Below the pieces are notes generated by a model, which was not told where the DNA came from, did not search any database, and was given only the letters and a program-made list of their open reading frames with translations. From assembly GCA_003254925.1 (NCBI GenBank), contig QANZ01045297.1, positions 36,124-100,123 on the forward strand: DNA of 64,000 bases, read 5' to 3'. The stretch is from Chamaecrista fasciculata. Taxonomy: Eukaryota; Streptophyta; Magnoliopsida; Fabales; Fabaceae. A program made the position numbers and the translations under genes. Below, one piece after another: positions 35,218 to 49,321 of the stretch (the stretch's first letter is position 1; every line of letters begins with the position of its first letter).

Positions 35218-37194
35218 GAAGAACCGTATTAAATTGAGAATATGTTGATGAGTACCATAAACAAGTGCAGAAGAACAGATTATGGAGGGATGTAACATAA
35301 TTAGAAGCATAAAATGTCTTTACACGAGCAATAAATACTGAGGTACACACCCAAAACAACTATTTGGCCCCACATTATTTAATGTTGCCAATATAATTGA
35401 CTCAATTAGTACATTGTAGTTTTCATGATTTGAGACTTTGTAATAAAAGTTCCATCACAATCCAACGACATCAAATTGTTCATTTGGGGAAGTATTAGTG
35501 AAACTGAAAAGGAAGCCAAGCCACAAACAATTTGATATATGAAAAAGGACAGCTCAAATATTTTTTATTTGGTGAACCAGAGCAAATATTATTTACTTCA
35601 ATTTCACCAAGTATAATTATATTAATTTTGAGCAAAAAAAAAAAAAACTAAGCGGTTAGAATTTCCTAGCTCAAAGCATCAAATAATTCTATTTTGACTT
35701 TATAATGATTCTGTAATTCTTTAGTATATATAAATATCGTTTATCAATAATTAATATTTAATTAAGAACAAATAAGACTCAATCACACTACACCCTCCAG
35801 TTAGGTTGATATGATTATGATGAGTATGCTTAGGTCAAGAATTACTTAATGACTGATGATGCTTTTATTAAATGGAACAAGACTCTAAAAATGAATTGGC
35901 GCTAGGCTACAACCGCAAGTTTAGGGATCAGATGTACTTTTGGGGGACAAGGGTATGATGTGTCAACTTACTCATTAATTTAACGAGACTAGTTTTATAT
36001 GATAGGTAAAAGGTAATAATTCTTATTTATATTTTGTATCAATATATTTAAAATAAAATCATTTATCTTATTTAATACGATTGTCGTCTTTTTAAAAAAT
36101 TATTATAGTTATATATGTTTGTTTCCTTTTGTACAGTTGACCACTATTTGGATTTCCATTTAAGCCCCACAATAACCTCAGAGAATGGCAAAATGCTTCC
36201 ACTTCCTAACGCGTTTGGTTAATTTTCTCGCATTTCATCTGTTTTTTGTTTTTTGGGCTATAAAAAAGTCAAGGTAAGAGAATCGTTTTTAATATTTTTT
36301 GTGTAGTTTTATTAATCATTTCAATTTTCATCATTGCTTTTGGGTCACTAATGATTTGGAAATCTTTTGGACATAGGTTTGGATGTAACTTGAATTGAAG
36401 TTGCAATGACATGGTGTACTGGTGTAGGTAGGCCCATATAGAAACACATAGGCCTCAAGCCCACACAGTTGTTCTTCCAAAATCCCTTTGAACTTTTCTT
36501 ATCAATCTAATTTTGTTATATTCTGACCCAAAAAAATTGTTATATATGTTACTCATTTAACAGAATCAGTTAATAACGCTAACTAAAGCTAAAGGATGTT
36601 ACTGAAGTAAATATGTGCATCCTTCACACAATGTACTATATGGAACTATGTTTTAACAAAAAATTATTATGGCTTGTTATTTTATATTTTGAGAAATAAA
36701 TTGTTTTTATCTAAGTTTTAATATTCATTTATATAAAATTAGTGTATGAACATAAATGACTCAGACGAGCCAAAATTAGGCTTGTATTTCATTTCGGATG
36801 AACTATTGGCATTGGCACTTTCCAGAAGCAGTAAACATCAATGGAACATTCAGGCCAAAAAAAAAAAACATCAATGGAACATATGGAAGAAACGCTATTT
36901 ATATTAGCCATTCTTTGAAGTATATTCAGGAAGCCAGTTCATTATTTTCAACGTTGGAGCTAGTAACACGGAAGAATAGGACAAACAAGGGTTTGGAAGG
37001 AAGCAACATGAGCACTCAATAAGCCCATAACCCAGAAATTCATTCACTTATTTTGATCCAACAATTCTGCTGCACTCAAGTTCTCTAACCAGACATTATT
37101 TCATTCCCTTCAACCCATAATCTTATCATTTAAAATGAGAAACAAGGGGCAAGGAAAATTTAATCAAGTGAACACTTTCTCACTCAGTTGTATC
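35218..37194. other. Intergenic DNA and 3' flank of MFP2
   Basis: AT-rich DNA with no supported gene. A 74-codon open frame at 36798-37022 has no recognisable features. The last few hundred bases should include the 3' UTR of the minus-strand MFP2 gene. Confidence 0.5.
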
Positions 37195-40100
37195 TTACAG
37201 CCGTGACTTCACTTGCTCCACAGGGGCACTCTGCAATAGCACAATTCAAATGCCATTAGAGGGCAATAGCAATGGTAAAGGACATGTTAAAAAAACACAA
37301 TGAACTTAAATTCTTGATAACTGTAATTTTTAAGGACAAGTACCAGATGAATTGAACTGCTTATTAAGTTATATCTGGACTATGTTAACAAACTTAAAAA
37401 TCCAACAAGGTGGGTTTAAGACAATTAAATCTTCTGTTTCGCACGGATTTGGTCACTTTGAAAAGTCAGAAGGTTTGGAAGCAATTATCTTTTTCTTTTT
37501 TTCTTTTTAAAAGAAAGACTTGATCATCTGATTGTTTTAGCTTTCATTAGTGCACTCTGTGTTATATAAGTGTCCTTGAATCTGACACTTACCATATTCT
37601 TGAGTAGCAGATAACTGTAATATTCATGCAAAAACTGTTGAGATCAAAGAAAAAATCTTCTAGATAACCCTACCCCAATGCTAATGACCAAGTTGTAATT
37701 TGTTAGGTATACAATCTTTGAATTCAACCCAACAGGACAAGGATCTGATAAGAGGAAAACAGATGAGGTTCAGGATTCTCACCAGAGGAATGCCCTTGGC
37801 AGCTCTTGAGGCCAAGTAAGCACAGGGCTTGAAAAACTCTCCATACGTTTTTGACCATTCTTCCAATCTCGAGTATATGTATTTGGATCCAAGAGAATCA
37901 GCCCAGAACAAGATACCTCCCCTGATCAAAAGTTAATTTCCCGAGTCAAGATAAGAGTTAGAAAGTTGCAGGGCAGTGTGACAAATAATTTGAAGTAACA
38001 AACCTGTATGGTGGAAAACCCATCCCCATGACAGCTGAAATGTCAAGATCTGCAGCTTTGACTGCAATACCTTCATCAAGTACCCGACACGCCTCATTCA
38101 CCACAGGAAAGAAAATCATCTCTATGATGTCCTTTGCAGGTAACTTGGCAAGCTGTTCATGTTCAAACACACAAAATTAGTTAAAGCAAGGTTTGTCATG
38201 ATCTAGAATTTTTAAATTTGTCCCCTACTAGCCACTATAGTATAATTTATTGTTAGGATTTAGGATAGGCAAATAAACCTTAGGATCAACGTTGACACCG
38301 CTAATGCTCCTAGCCTTTTCAATGTAATTCTTCAACTCAGGATCAGGACTAGCCTTGCGCTTATTGTCATACAAATAAAATCCTTTGCGAGTGGTTTCAC
38401 CTGTTAGAAGCACAAATTCCTAGAAGGTTACAAGTGGTTCATTCAGTAGTAAAACAACCGAGTATCTTTTTTTTTTTTTTTGTATTTATATTTCACTCAA
38501 AATATTTAACCGATACAAGAAGATAAACACTGCATGAGAATTGATCTTTACCTGCTCTCTTGTCCTCTTGCAGAAGTGGAATAAGCATTGATTTATAAGT
38601 TCTCTCAGGAAAATTCTCAATAAATTGCATTCCAGTTGCAATGGCCACACCAAAACCAACCAGGTCAACCAATCTGCATTAGAAAATATTTGTCATAATA
38701 GACCTTTCAAGAAGTGATCATGAATATCAAGTTTATGTATCTTGAGCATTAGTACCTGAAAGGACCCATGGGCATTCCAAATTTGGTTATTGCCTTGTCA
38801 ATCTGATATACATCTGCACCATGTTCAACAAGCAAGATAGCTGCTTGCGTATATGGGAAGAACATCCTGTTAACAGCAAAGCCAGTACAGTTTCCAACCA
38901 CCACTGGAGTCTTCTTTATCTTCTTACCAATATCTAGCAAGTCAACAATAACTTGGGGTGAAGTCTGCTTTGTACGCACAATTTCTAGAAGTGGCATGAT
39001 ATGTGCCGGACTGCAGTGGCATAGTTCAAAAGTTAGAAAGCTTTTACGGAACCACAAAAAATTAAAAAATAAAACAAAATAAGGGTGACCAGACACAAGA
39101 CATTACCTGAAGAAATGGGCTCCAACAATACGATCTTTTGACCTGGTTTTCTCTCCAATTAGATTCAAGTCAATGGTGGAAGTGTTACTTGATAGTATAC
39201 AATGAGGTGGACAATATTTTTCAAGATCAGCAAAGATTTGTTGCTTTAAAGAAACATTCTCAATAACAGCCTGTCATAACATAAAGCAGCCAGAGTTTAT
39301 AATTTGACTAAAATTTGGATAATGTTCGCCCATAACAAACAGCAAGCAAAATTAATATTAGCACGCCTTGATGTACCTCTATAACCAAGTCTACATCTCT
39401 AAAGCTTTCATAGTCAGTGACCCCTTTGAGAAGAGAGAAGGTCTTTTCAAATTTTTCCTGAGTCATATTTCCCTTTCTGACACGGCTTTGTAAATTAGCT
39501 GAATAAAGAGGAATTGGACATAAGAACGGTATAACTCAAAGGAATTAAAAACAACTAAAGCTGAAACTTGAACAGTGAGAAGTGACTAGTGAAAACCAAT
39601 TTATAAGAATTAAGAGTCCAGTCTAACCTTTAACTCTATTGAGACCAGCATTCAAAAACTTCTCATTCACTTCCTTCAAGATGACAGGATAGTTACTAAG
39701 AATTAGTGCTGTTGCTATTCCAGAGCCCATTAATCCTCCACCAAGGATGGCAACCTTTCTCACTTGTCTTGGTACCAGACCACGGTCAGTAACCCCAGGT
39801 ACCTGTTCATGCCAATAATTATTGGAAATTTGCACATACAAATTTATAAGAAAGATCAGGACTCCGGAAACAGCCAAGCTATCAATGTTCATATACACCA
39901 TATGACCTTTGAGGTAACTTCAATGAAATATAATCGAAACTTACAAAACTCATTCTATACTAAGATTCAAGATAAGTCACACTCCATAAACATCAATTTC
40001 AAAAACTTCAAACAAAATAACATTAAAAGACAAAACTCCAAGAGTACGTATATGAAAATTTGAATACACCTATGTTGGAAGTAATGCAGGTATGAGATGA

Positions 40101-43100
40101 ACAACTAATAAAGATGTAAATTTACAAGGTAACAAATGCAGGAATATATTGAGTCAAACTACAGTCAATCTATCATAGACATGACTATCCAAAAGATTCT
40201 CCCTTTACATCAAATCTGCCGTGGTGTCTTTGACTTTGTGTAACCAGAGCTCAATTATAAGTCTCAAACTAAAGACTTAAAAAATGAACAATGAGTATTA
40301 TATTTCAAACCTTCCATTAATTTTAATACAACATTTACCAAATGGTTTCAAATCTATGCAACCAAAGTATTGAAAGGAGAGAAACAAGGTTAATGTTTCA
40401 GAAACCACAACCACAAACCTTAGTTGTTCCTCGCTGAGCAAAAAAAATGTGAATCAAGCTCTTGCTAGTATCTGACTGCACCAGCCCATCAAAAGCTTCA
40501 GCTTCCTGCCAATATCAGACTCAAAGTCATACATCTGTAACTGAAATATGAAGGGAGAGAAATTCTGGAGACAGATGACAACCTTCCAGAGACCAGCGCG
40601 GGGACCAGACACTATTCCCTCTTCTATGACATCAATGCAAACCAACGGATGTACAAGATTTGGAGCTCGTTTCTGAGTCTGAGCTCTTGCAAACTTGAAT
40701 ATCTCCCTTGCTTCCACAAGAGGTTCTATTTTGTCGTTCTTGTAAAGACTAGCAATCCATGGCCTTCGGCGTTCCAAGATATCCAAGGCCCACTGACGTG
40801 CAGTGCTCACCAACTCATTGGGAGATACTACAGCATCTACAAGCCCCAAACGACAAGCTTCCTCCCCTCTAACAGGCTTTGATGTCTTCATAATGACATC
40901 AGGAAGAGAAGTGACAGATAATAGCAATTAATAGGATGATCATTTACATCACAAGTTCACAACTCATAAATATTGTATTTATGTAATGTGACAAAGTAAA
41001 ACTGTACAAGAAATAGCATACCAATATCATTTCAAGGCCCTTTGACAGACCAACAAGACGTGGAAGTCGCTGTGTTCCTGAGACAATTTAGAACTCGAAA
41101 TTAACAATAAGACAATAATTTACTTCATATTTAATTAAGAGCACCGATTGCAAGATTTTTACTTTTATTCACAAACTCACTCACTTAAGAAGATATTGAA
41201 CTATGACATCTAATAGGAATTCTCCTCTCATTAACCTAAACCCATCAAAGTCATCTTAGAGCTGAATATGTAAATAGGTTTCTATTTGTTCATAGGGGAG
41301 AAAATCCTAGAAGTTATGTTGGCAGAAGTAGTATGACCAAGACAAGAGATAGATTAAATACCTCCAAATCCAGGAAGTATTCCAAGCTGCAGTTCAGGCA
41401 ATCCTAATTGTGCATTAGGTGTTGATATCCGTGCATGACATGCCTATTAGAGAAAGAATCAGTGATATTTTGTAGGACAAACGCAAACAAATTTGTATCA
41501 TTCTATACAATTAGCAAACCATACCATTGCAACCTCTAATCCACCACCCAAGGCAAGTCCATCAATGGCAGCAACTGAAGGTTTCTTTGCAGCTGAAAAC
41601 CATAATGAATAAATTTAACAGAAGAATAAAAATGATTATATGCTCCACTTATAGAGTATGAAAATGAAAGTACCTTCTAAAATGTCAGAGATGATTTCTA
41701 TTGATACCCAACCACGCTTTGGACGCTCTAAGGAGAGCAGGAGGAGTTAGAAAATGAATAGGGAAGGCTGCTTTAGCATTATCAAATTACCATACTTAAA
41801 AGTACCTTTTCCTTCTTGGATATCACCAAAGGCGTTAATATCAAAGCCACCAGAAAATTTGCCCTTTGCACCTAAAACAGTAATATAGGATTCAGCTATG
41901 ATGCCATAATTATAAGCCTGCTGGGCAAAAAAATTCTTCTGTTGAATTGTAACACCGGCTTGCTGTTTTTTCATTTATTTTCCTTCTACTTCTTCTACTT
42001 TGTTCTTTAGTTACTAGTTATAAAAAATATAATGACACTCGTACGTTTCAATCAAATTGTAGAGATTATTCTAGCTGGAAATAATCTACTCTAACCAACA
42101 GATGAATGAGGAATCTCCACACCAAAAAAACTACTTGATTCAAATTTCTCTGCAATACCTGTAACAACAATAGCCTTGACATCATCTCTCCTTAAAGCTT
42201 GATCATAACTTTCCTTTAGACTATTCAAAACTGAGGAGAGAGGAAAAGAGTCAGACATATGAACAACACAACGTAATCTATTCAATAAAAATGTTAAAAA
42301 AGGGGAGTAACAGCATGTTGTGGCATATTTTTGAATTTTCAATCTAGAGACCTGCCCAAACTTTTTGGGACCAGATCAGTAACAGCTGCAATGTAATCAC
42401 TAAACACCCAAGTTTACTTTCAACAGTAATTGAGAACAGAAAACATTGAATGAGCTACATTTTACTTTGGCTAATGGCCATGATCAGGTAGTAGCTATAG
42501 CTCTGTGAAATACCAAAATATGCATCTAATTCTACTTCCTTCGCTTTTATAAAACTCATTCTTATAAAAGAAATTACACAGAAAGAGAAAAGATAATGGA
42601 CAAACAACAATGCTACAGCTAAGGGAACAAACATAGGTGAACAACTGGAATTAATGAAATCACTTCCCAATTTCTCAGATATGCAATCTTTACATAAGTC
42701 ACCTTCTTTCAATCGAGCAGAAGGCTATCAAAGCTTCCATTGACCACAAGGGGCAAGTGACTGATGGAATCATGGAAAATATACAATCATCTATAATTAT
42801 GAATCAGTAACTTAAACTACGGTTTTTTCCTCAATAGAAAAGCATAAAAAACATTTCAACACTGTTTGCGTTGCATTCCATTTCCTTTCCACCAATCACG
42901 AACTATTAGATGCAAACAATATCCTTCCACATAGTTAATGACGCAGTGCACCATTGCCCAGTAAGCTTTTCCACTCTACTTTTAAGTATGTAATACCATA
43001 ATATCATCCGCTACATAATTCAACGAAAGCGTACTAAGTACCGAGTGAATTGCCGTAACCAAGAAATTCACAGGGTTGACCAAAAACACATTAGATGCGA

Positions 43101-43273
43101 AAAGGGTATAAGACTATGAACCGAACACGCAGATCCATGAACCAAAGAAAAGGAAACCAAAAAGAAGTACCATCAAAGGAGAGAGAATTGACAGGAGGGT
43201 TGATAATGGTGATGACAGCAACCCCATCAGCTCCGACTTCGAGGACTGTTCGTCCCTTTGGTTTGCTACCCAT
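37195..43273 (-). CDS. MFP2: Peroxisomal beta-oxidation multifunctional protein MFP2
   Basis: Eighteen exons (minus strand, first to last): 43273-43171, 42230-42159, 41871-41806, 41727-41674, 41592-41525, 41443-41362, 41077-41022, 40885-40583, 40505-40419, 39802-39628, 39498-39377, 39270-39107, 39010-38756, 38673-38552, 38400-38279, 38152-38004, 37921-37783, 37230-37195. They join to 724 residues, one fewer than Arabidopsis MFP2. The protein performs 2-trans-enoyl-CoA hydratase and L-3-hydroxyacyl-CoA dehydrogenase steps of fatty-acid beta-oxidation. The hydratase Glu pair is E118 (GGGLEVAM) and E138 (LPELQLG). The NAD motif GGGLMGSG is at 318-325. The dehydrogenase His-Glu pair is H448 (GAHFFSP) and E460 (PLLEIV). 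The C-terminus is SRL, a PTS1 peroxisome signal. All introns are GT-AG and no exon is broken. Confidence 0.96.
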
Positions 43274-45740
43274 TTCCTCAGGCGATTGTCTGATTATTCA
43301 ATTGATCAACAGAGTTTTCCTTTCTTTCTATGAACACGTAGCAGTGATGCCTTCTGAATCGAACGAGAATTGGGTATTTGCTTTGATTTTCAATTATAGA
43401 CGCATATGGTTCCGTAAACGACAGTGAACAACGACGTTGGAAACATTTAGAAGCAAATTCAGCTGGGAAGATAACAAATATTAAATATTGATTGATATTG
43501 AAATCATGAAATCAATACATAAGTTTCTTTCTCTCTCGGTTTATAGGCTATAGTAAACCGTACAAGATCTACGGTTGCTCAACTCTACTCGCGCTTCAGA
43601 GAGTGAGCTCACGCCCATGTCAAATTAAATAATTAATAATCCCACTCACATTTCTGATTTTATTATTTTTATTCTTTTTTTCTTCCGGTGAAACTTTGTT
43701 ATTTTTCTCACCTACCTTCTTAAATACTCCTTACGGATAAAATATCAGATATTTTAAAATAAAAATACTGTTCAAAAAAGTTCAAAACCGAATAGAGTAT
43801 TAATTGATGGTCTGAATTAATATTTTTATAATTTCATCAGATTTCTAATTTCTTAACACAATAGTCAAAAATGTCCGATATAAATGACCATGATTTTCCA
43901 CTTCTCCCTCTACTATTTTACTGAGTTTACTTTTGCCTAAACAAAACATCGCATTTTTCTCAATTTTCTTTATGATGTGTCCGTTTTCAAATAACCACTT
44001 ATAATATTTTTATTTTAAAAAAATCCAAGTTCCAGTAGAATTCATTAAATGGTAAAAACAAATTTGTTGATGCCCTTTTTAGGGCCGAGAGTTACCAAAA
44101 AAAAAAATTGTTGATAACTTGATGTCCATATTATTTTCATTTATTTCGAATTCTATTGGTGAAGGTTTGTTGTTGCTCTCATCTACCTTATTTATTAATG
44201 GCCCAGCCCAATTTAATATCCCTCTCTCAAGTCTCAAGTGAATAGTGATGGACCAAAACAAAATAGTTAATACTTAATAGTGAATAGAATTGGTGTAGGC
44301 TAACTTGTAATCTTGAACTTTGGTTATTTATAATATTTATCCTCTTCTACGAAAAAAAATAGTGAATAGATATTATGACTGTGTCTACTCAAGCATTCGA
44401 TACTTTTAAAAGTGATGTCGTATCTGTATTGAATACAAGTGTATTTTATAAATATTTTTTTGGATATTTTTAAAATATTATAAAATATAATTTTTTTTTA
44501 CGTAAAATATTACTATATTTTTATGTTATTTTATTTTATTTTTGTTATGTTAAAACTTTATTTTCTTTAAATTAATAATAGATACTTTTTTAAAAAAATC
44601 ATATAAATTTATATTTTGTAATTTTTTATTTAAATAAATATTTTCGTATTCGCACTCCATAATTTTTAAAATTAACCGTATTCTGTACCCAAATACGTAC
44701 CATACAAGTAACCGTACTTATTCAAGTATAATTTAAAAAATAATTTAGGGATTCAGTTATAAAATTTGATATTATACTTTCGAGTTTTTTTAAAAACTTT
44801 TTAATTTAATCTAAATTAAAAGCAATTTAAAATAGATCTTATATGTACTAATATATGTATACTCACTTATTTTAATACACAATTATTACTCTAATTTCTA
44901 AACTGATGAAATGATTTTCTCCGCTTTTTTCTTCTAATTTTAATAAATAAAAAATAAAAATATGTTAACATAAGAGGTAATTATGAATATGTACATGAAT
45001 CAATAGAATTAAATGAAATTGGAGATGATACATTTAAGTAAAAGGAAAATATTTTAATAGCAATAATGTCAATATTAATAAAAAGTCCAAGTTAACATAA
45101 GAGGTAATTATTGATTACATACAAAATCATACATGGAAATTAAATTATCAGAATTTATTATTTCAAACAAAAATTATGGAACGATTTATAAAGATTGGTA
45201 AATTATTACTAAAATAAAACTATATTGATACAGTTACATTTAATATTGTTAATGAAATTGTCCACTAATTACGTACATGATAAACATGATTGTCTAAATC
45301 ATGTTATAAACTTAATTAGTTAATTATGTGCATTAAATTATAATAATTGCATTTAATAAATATAACAAAAAATAACCCATAAACACATGAGTGACAATCA
45401 TGAATGCCGAAATTACTCAATCACATTAATTTCATGATTAGGAAGCATTAATTATTTCGTATTTTTATCCAAGTGGCACATGGCAACCAAAATGCCATGC
45501 AGGAGACACATTGACTTAGAAGGTGGACCCTATGGTAGGAGCCATGTGGCATGAATTCAACCATGTTTCTCTTTATTATATCATATAGAATAGATTTAAA
45601 TAAATAAATAAATTATTTCATTATTTTTTAATACTATAGTGTAATATATGATCTTGGAGTAGGATGACTAGAAAACTTCAAAGACATATAATATAGTATA
45701 GATATATATATATATTATTTAGAGTAGAGAGAAAATAGTA
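43274..45740. other. MFP2 upstream region and AT-rich intergenic DNA
   Basis: The first few hundred bases on the minus strand should be the MFP2 promoter and 5' UTR. The rest is AT-rich and repetitive without resolved element ends. No gene is seen. Confidence 0.5.
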
Positions 45741-45850
45741 AGGTTATTAAAATCGGACCGGCCATTGAACCGTTGAAGTAGCGGTTCAAGGTTCAATGGT
45801 TCTACCGGAGTTCAACAGGGGTCAGACCGTTTTTAAATTAATTAATTAAT
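45741..45850. mobile_element. One-ended fragment of the 'GGTTATTAAAACCGG' MITE family
   Basis: AAGGTTATTAAAATCGGACC, then GGCCATTGAACCG and GGTTCAAGGTTCAATGG, match the terminal region of the element at 10624-11138. After it the DNA becomes a TAAT-repeat and no matching right end was found. Confidence 0.6.
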
Positions 45851-47573
45851 TAATTAATAATATATAATAAATAATATACCAATAAAATAATAAATTACTA
45901 ATCATAATTTAGAAAAATTCTATATATAATAAAATTCAAATTTAAGATGTCATAATTAAATTAATAAACAGTCATTATAATATAAATATAGTCAAATAAA
46001 CACAATAAGAAAATGAACCACAATTATGTCAAACAATAAAAGGAAATAAATCACCAACAAATAAATAATTCACAATCAAGGAAATAAATCACAATAAATA
46101 AACCACAATCAAGCTAGAAAAAAAAGGAAATAAACTACAATGAAATAAACACAAAAAGGAAATAAATATTCACCCTAATTAGAAATAAATGCCCCTTTTC
46201 CTTATCAACCCAAATTTTGGAACAAAGACTTAGTGGTAGCGACGGACCAGTGGCGAAGAGGAAAGACAAATTTCAAAGCATGAAGGAAAGAAATAGAGCA
46301 GCAACGACTAAACACAAGAGACGAACAAGAATTGAAAATGGAGTTGGAAGGAAACATAGAGACCTAAACCATAAATCGATTTTTATTTATTTGTTTTTTA
46401 AAATTCAGACCCAAAATGACTGAAGGAAAATAGAATGAGAGAATTTTATTATTCAACTTGTATAAAAAAATCTTCATAGCCAACTTCCAAAGTCTCTATT
46501 TATAAGCTAGAGAATATGAAGGAGGAAAAGATACCTAATAAATGCATATAGATCATGTACACAAGAAATTAAAGATTATAAATTTAATTACAAAGAATAT
46601 TTATACATGAAAATATGAAAAGACAATTGTGAAGGTAGTAATTATTTATAACAAAATTCTTTTTCTTAAATTTTTTTGAAAATTAATAAATTATCATATG
46701 TTAACTTTTTATATTAGGAAACTGATTAAATAATTTTAAAGACTTAAAAAGTGACGCGCACGCGTTTGCTGTGCGGTCATGGCAATCGCTTCTTTTTTTT
46801 TGTGCCTCATAGTTATCGACATCGTATTGCCATAACTGCTGGCATCCTTACGCGCTATGCATAGCGCGTGAAGTTAAGCGCCTCTGTGATGCTTTTATTT
46901 ACATAATTTTTGTGGATAGTGGCACCATATGATTGGCTAATCTTGAGCGTATGTAGAGTAACGAGCGTGGATTATTAGATATGGGCTATGGCAATTAAAA
47001 AATATGGAAATATGGGCAAAAGAATTTGGATGAGATATTCATTCTAATGAGACAGATAAGATTTCAGTATTGATATTTCCAAGGTTCCTATCTCTTACGC
47101 AATTGGGTTTTGGGCCCATGAGTGGTCAGACCCAAACATATGGCCCATTACATTGATATGGGCCTTCCTCTCACCCGCTTTCATGTTTTCGTATAGAACT
47201 TATATTATTCTGTAAGCTCATTTATGATTTATCCACACCAAAAACAAAGAGGAAGTTCAAGGAATTGGGAAATCATGCTTGTTTGCGTGTGAGAGTTAAG
47301 AGTTTAATACAAAACTCAATCCAATCACTTAATTTGAGTGGTGAAAAAATACTTGCGTCCTCATCTATCAATCATGAATATGTGTTTGTTATTTTGGGAT
47401 TAAAAAGTTTAATAGAAAAAGTATAAAAATGCATAAATATTATCTTTTAAAATCCCCAAACTTAGTTAAATTAAATTGAATAACTTAATCTTTCACATCA
47501 AATTTAATTGGACAAACACTTTAATTCACCTTTAGTTATTTTATAAATTTCCTTATAATATTTATATTTTTAA
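45851..47573. other. Intergenic DNA, no supported gene
   Basis: AT-rich, with a short GC-rich island at about 46750-46880 that contains a perfect 20-base palindrome at 46850-46869. The 68-codon open frame at 46217-46423 shows no recognisable domain. Confidence 0.5.
46850..46869. repeat. Perfect 20-base palindrome
   Basis: ACGCGCTATGCATAGCGCGT equals its own reverse complement. It lies in a small GC-rich patch inside AT-rich DNA. Function unknown; it could be part of an old element terminus. Confidence 0.8.
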
Positions 47574-47809
47574 GGGTAAATTCCACTTTGGTACCCTGTT
47601 CTTTCACTAGTTTTTACCATATTCTATCTTTTTCAGGGTACCAAAGTGTCACTTGGTTTAAAGAACAGGGTACCAAAATGTCACTTTTGAAAGAACATGG
47701 TACCAAAATGACATTCTTAAAAAAACAGGGTACCAAAGTGTCACTTTTGAAAGAACAGGGTACCAAAGTGGAATTGATTCATAGAAGAGTACCAAAGTGT
47801 AATTTACCC
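47574..47809. mobile_element. Short copy of the 'CACTTTGGTACCCTG' MITE family
   Basis: A 236-bp element from GGGTAAATTCCACTTTGGTA to GTGTAATTTACCC. The interior consists mainly of tandem units of AGGGTACCAAAGTGTCACTT separated by GAAAGAACA-like spacers. The flanks TATTTTTAA (47565-47573) and TATCTTTAA (47810-47818) match at 8 of 9 bases, consistent with an aged 9-bp MULE TSD. Confidence 0.75.
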
Positions 47810-47925
47810 TATCTTTAATGATTTCCTCTTTATTTGAGTTTTAAAGAGTTTGGTCAAGGTGTGATTTGACACTAATTTAATTGTCTCAGCTTTACTATTT
47901 TTATGAGTTTTCTTATATTTATTGT

Positions 47926-48386
47926 TTTAAAAATTGGATCAGACCAATTGAACCGAGAACTTATCAGTGATCAAACTAGATAGGTGGTGAATTGTTAAAT
48001 CGGCTAAATTTGATTTTTCAGAAATTTTGTTTTTTAGTTTATAAGTAGAAAAATGAAAAATGTTGATTATAAACCTAAATTTATTAGTAAAATAATCATG
48101 AAATGTTAATTTGATAACATTAATAATAATAAATATTATGAAAATGAATTATATCTATATTAATTTGTTAATTTATGAAATTTGTATTTATAATATTGTT
48201 AATTTATCCTTTACTTCTATTTGTTTCATTATGTTAATGTTATAATTAAATTTATGATTGTTTGAAGTAGAATTTTGTCACATTTAATTTTTTTTATTAT
48301 TAGTTCAACTCTAATTTAACCATTTAACTTTAAATCGACACTTTAACTGATTGAATATGTAGTTTGATTTTAAAAAATGATGTTTA
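47926..48386. mobile_element. Diverged relative of the 10624-11138 MITE
   Basis: The left part (TTAAAAATTGGATCAGACCA, then TTGAACCGAGAACTTATC) is a decayed ACCGG-type terminus. The interior 'AATGTTGATTATAAACC ... ATTATGAAAATGAATTAT' follows the same order as the interior of the 10624 element (AATGTTGATTATGAACC ... ATTATGAAAATTGATTAT). No TSD was resolved. Confidence 0.6.
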
Positions 48387-49321
48387 TGTTACATCGATTT
48401 TTTCTAGTTGTATACTTTCGTGTCTTGACAGGTAAATGCTGTTTTGCAGTCCCTTGTTTCAAATATGACTCTTTTTTCTTAAAGACTTAGCAACTTTTCT
48501 TTACATTTTTCACTACTTCTCGGAAGAATATGACCTCTTACCATATACTTTTTTTAGGTATTCACCGAAATCTTTATTGAAGGTGGTGAAGACCATTATA
48601 CATCATCAAAGTTTAAATATTAAAAGTCACTACAAATTTTAGATAGATGAAACTGGAATTTCATAACTAATTTGTTCTAAAGTAACCTAAAAATTGCTTA
48701 TTGTCATCGACAATAAAATGAAAATGGAGCACAAAGCTCACGCACCAACGGATAAAATCCAAGTGATTGATCTTCACATTTTCTTTTTTGGAGGAATATA
48801 TTCTCAATAAGCCAACAAACATCTTTTCGTATTTTATACAGCTAACAAAGTCAATTAAAATATAACCGCATACTCTTATACCCATAATGTGCCTTGCCAA
48901 ATTAATTCTCCAATGCCCACTAGCTCTTAAAATACTAATTGATAAAGGAAAGTGATGAAGAAAATTGAAGAGAAAAAGAAAAAGGCAAATTTATTGGTGT
49001 TCCTTTGGGAAATTGTAGCCTGGGTAGGAGGAATCAATTTCAGAGTCAAGTTTCATACTTTCATCACACCTCTCAACTTTTATGGAGTGAGCACATAGCA
49101 TTAGTTGTCTCCATATATGTAGAGAATCATAAATCATTATTAGAATTTCTACCAAGTCTGGAACTTTCCGTACACAGTAAAAAGCAGAGAGACTCATCCT
49201 TCCTTCCGTCCTCATCGCACTAATAAAACGAGGCTTCTCCTACGCCCTACTTCCTGCCCTTCATTTTATCAGTAAAAACGAGAAAAAAAGGTAATATTTT
49301 AGCGCACAGAGAGAAATAGAG
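48387..49321. other. Intergenic DNA and presumed promoter/5' UTR of the dynein light chain gene
   Basis: No coding segment is supported. The last 150 bp turn GC-richer and pyrimidine-rich before the start codon at 49322. Confidence 0.5.

Noticed and set aside
36798-37022. 74-codon open frame
   Set aside because: No recognisable domain, no splice continuation and AT-rich composition.
46217-46423. 68-codon basic open frame
   Set aside because: No domain and no continuation; it lies in repetitive intergenic DNA.
47588-47818. Open frame encoding repeated KEQGTKVSLL-like units
   Set aside because: The repeats come from the MITE unit array, not from a repeat protein gene.
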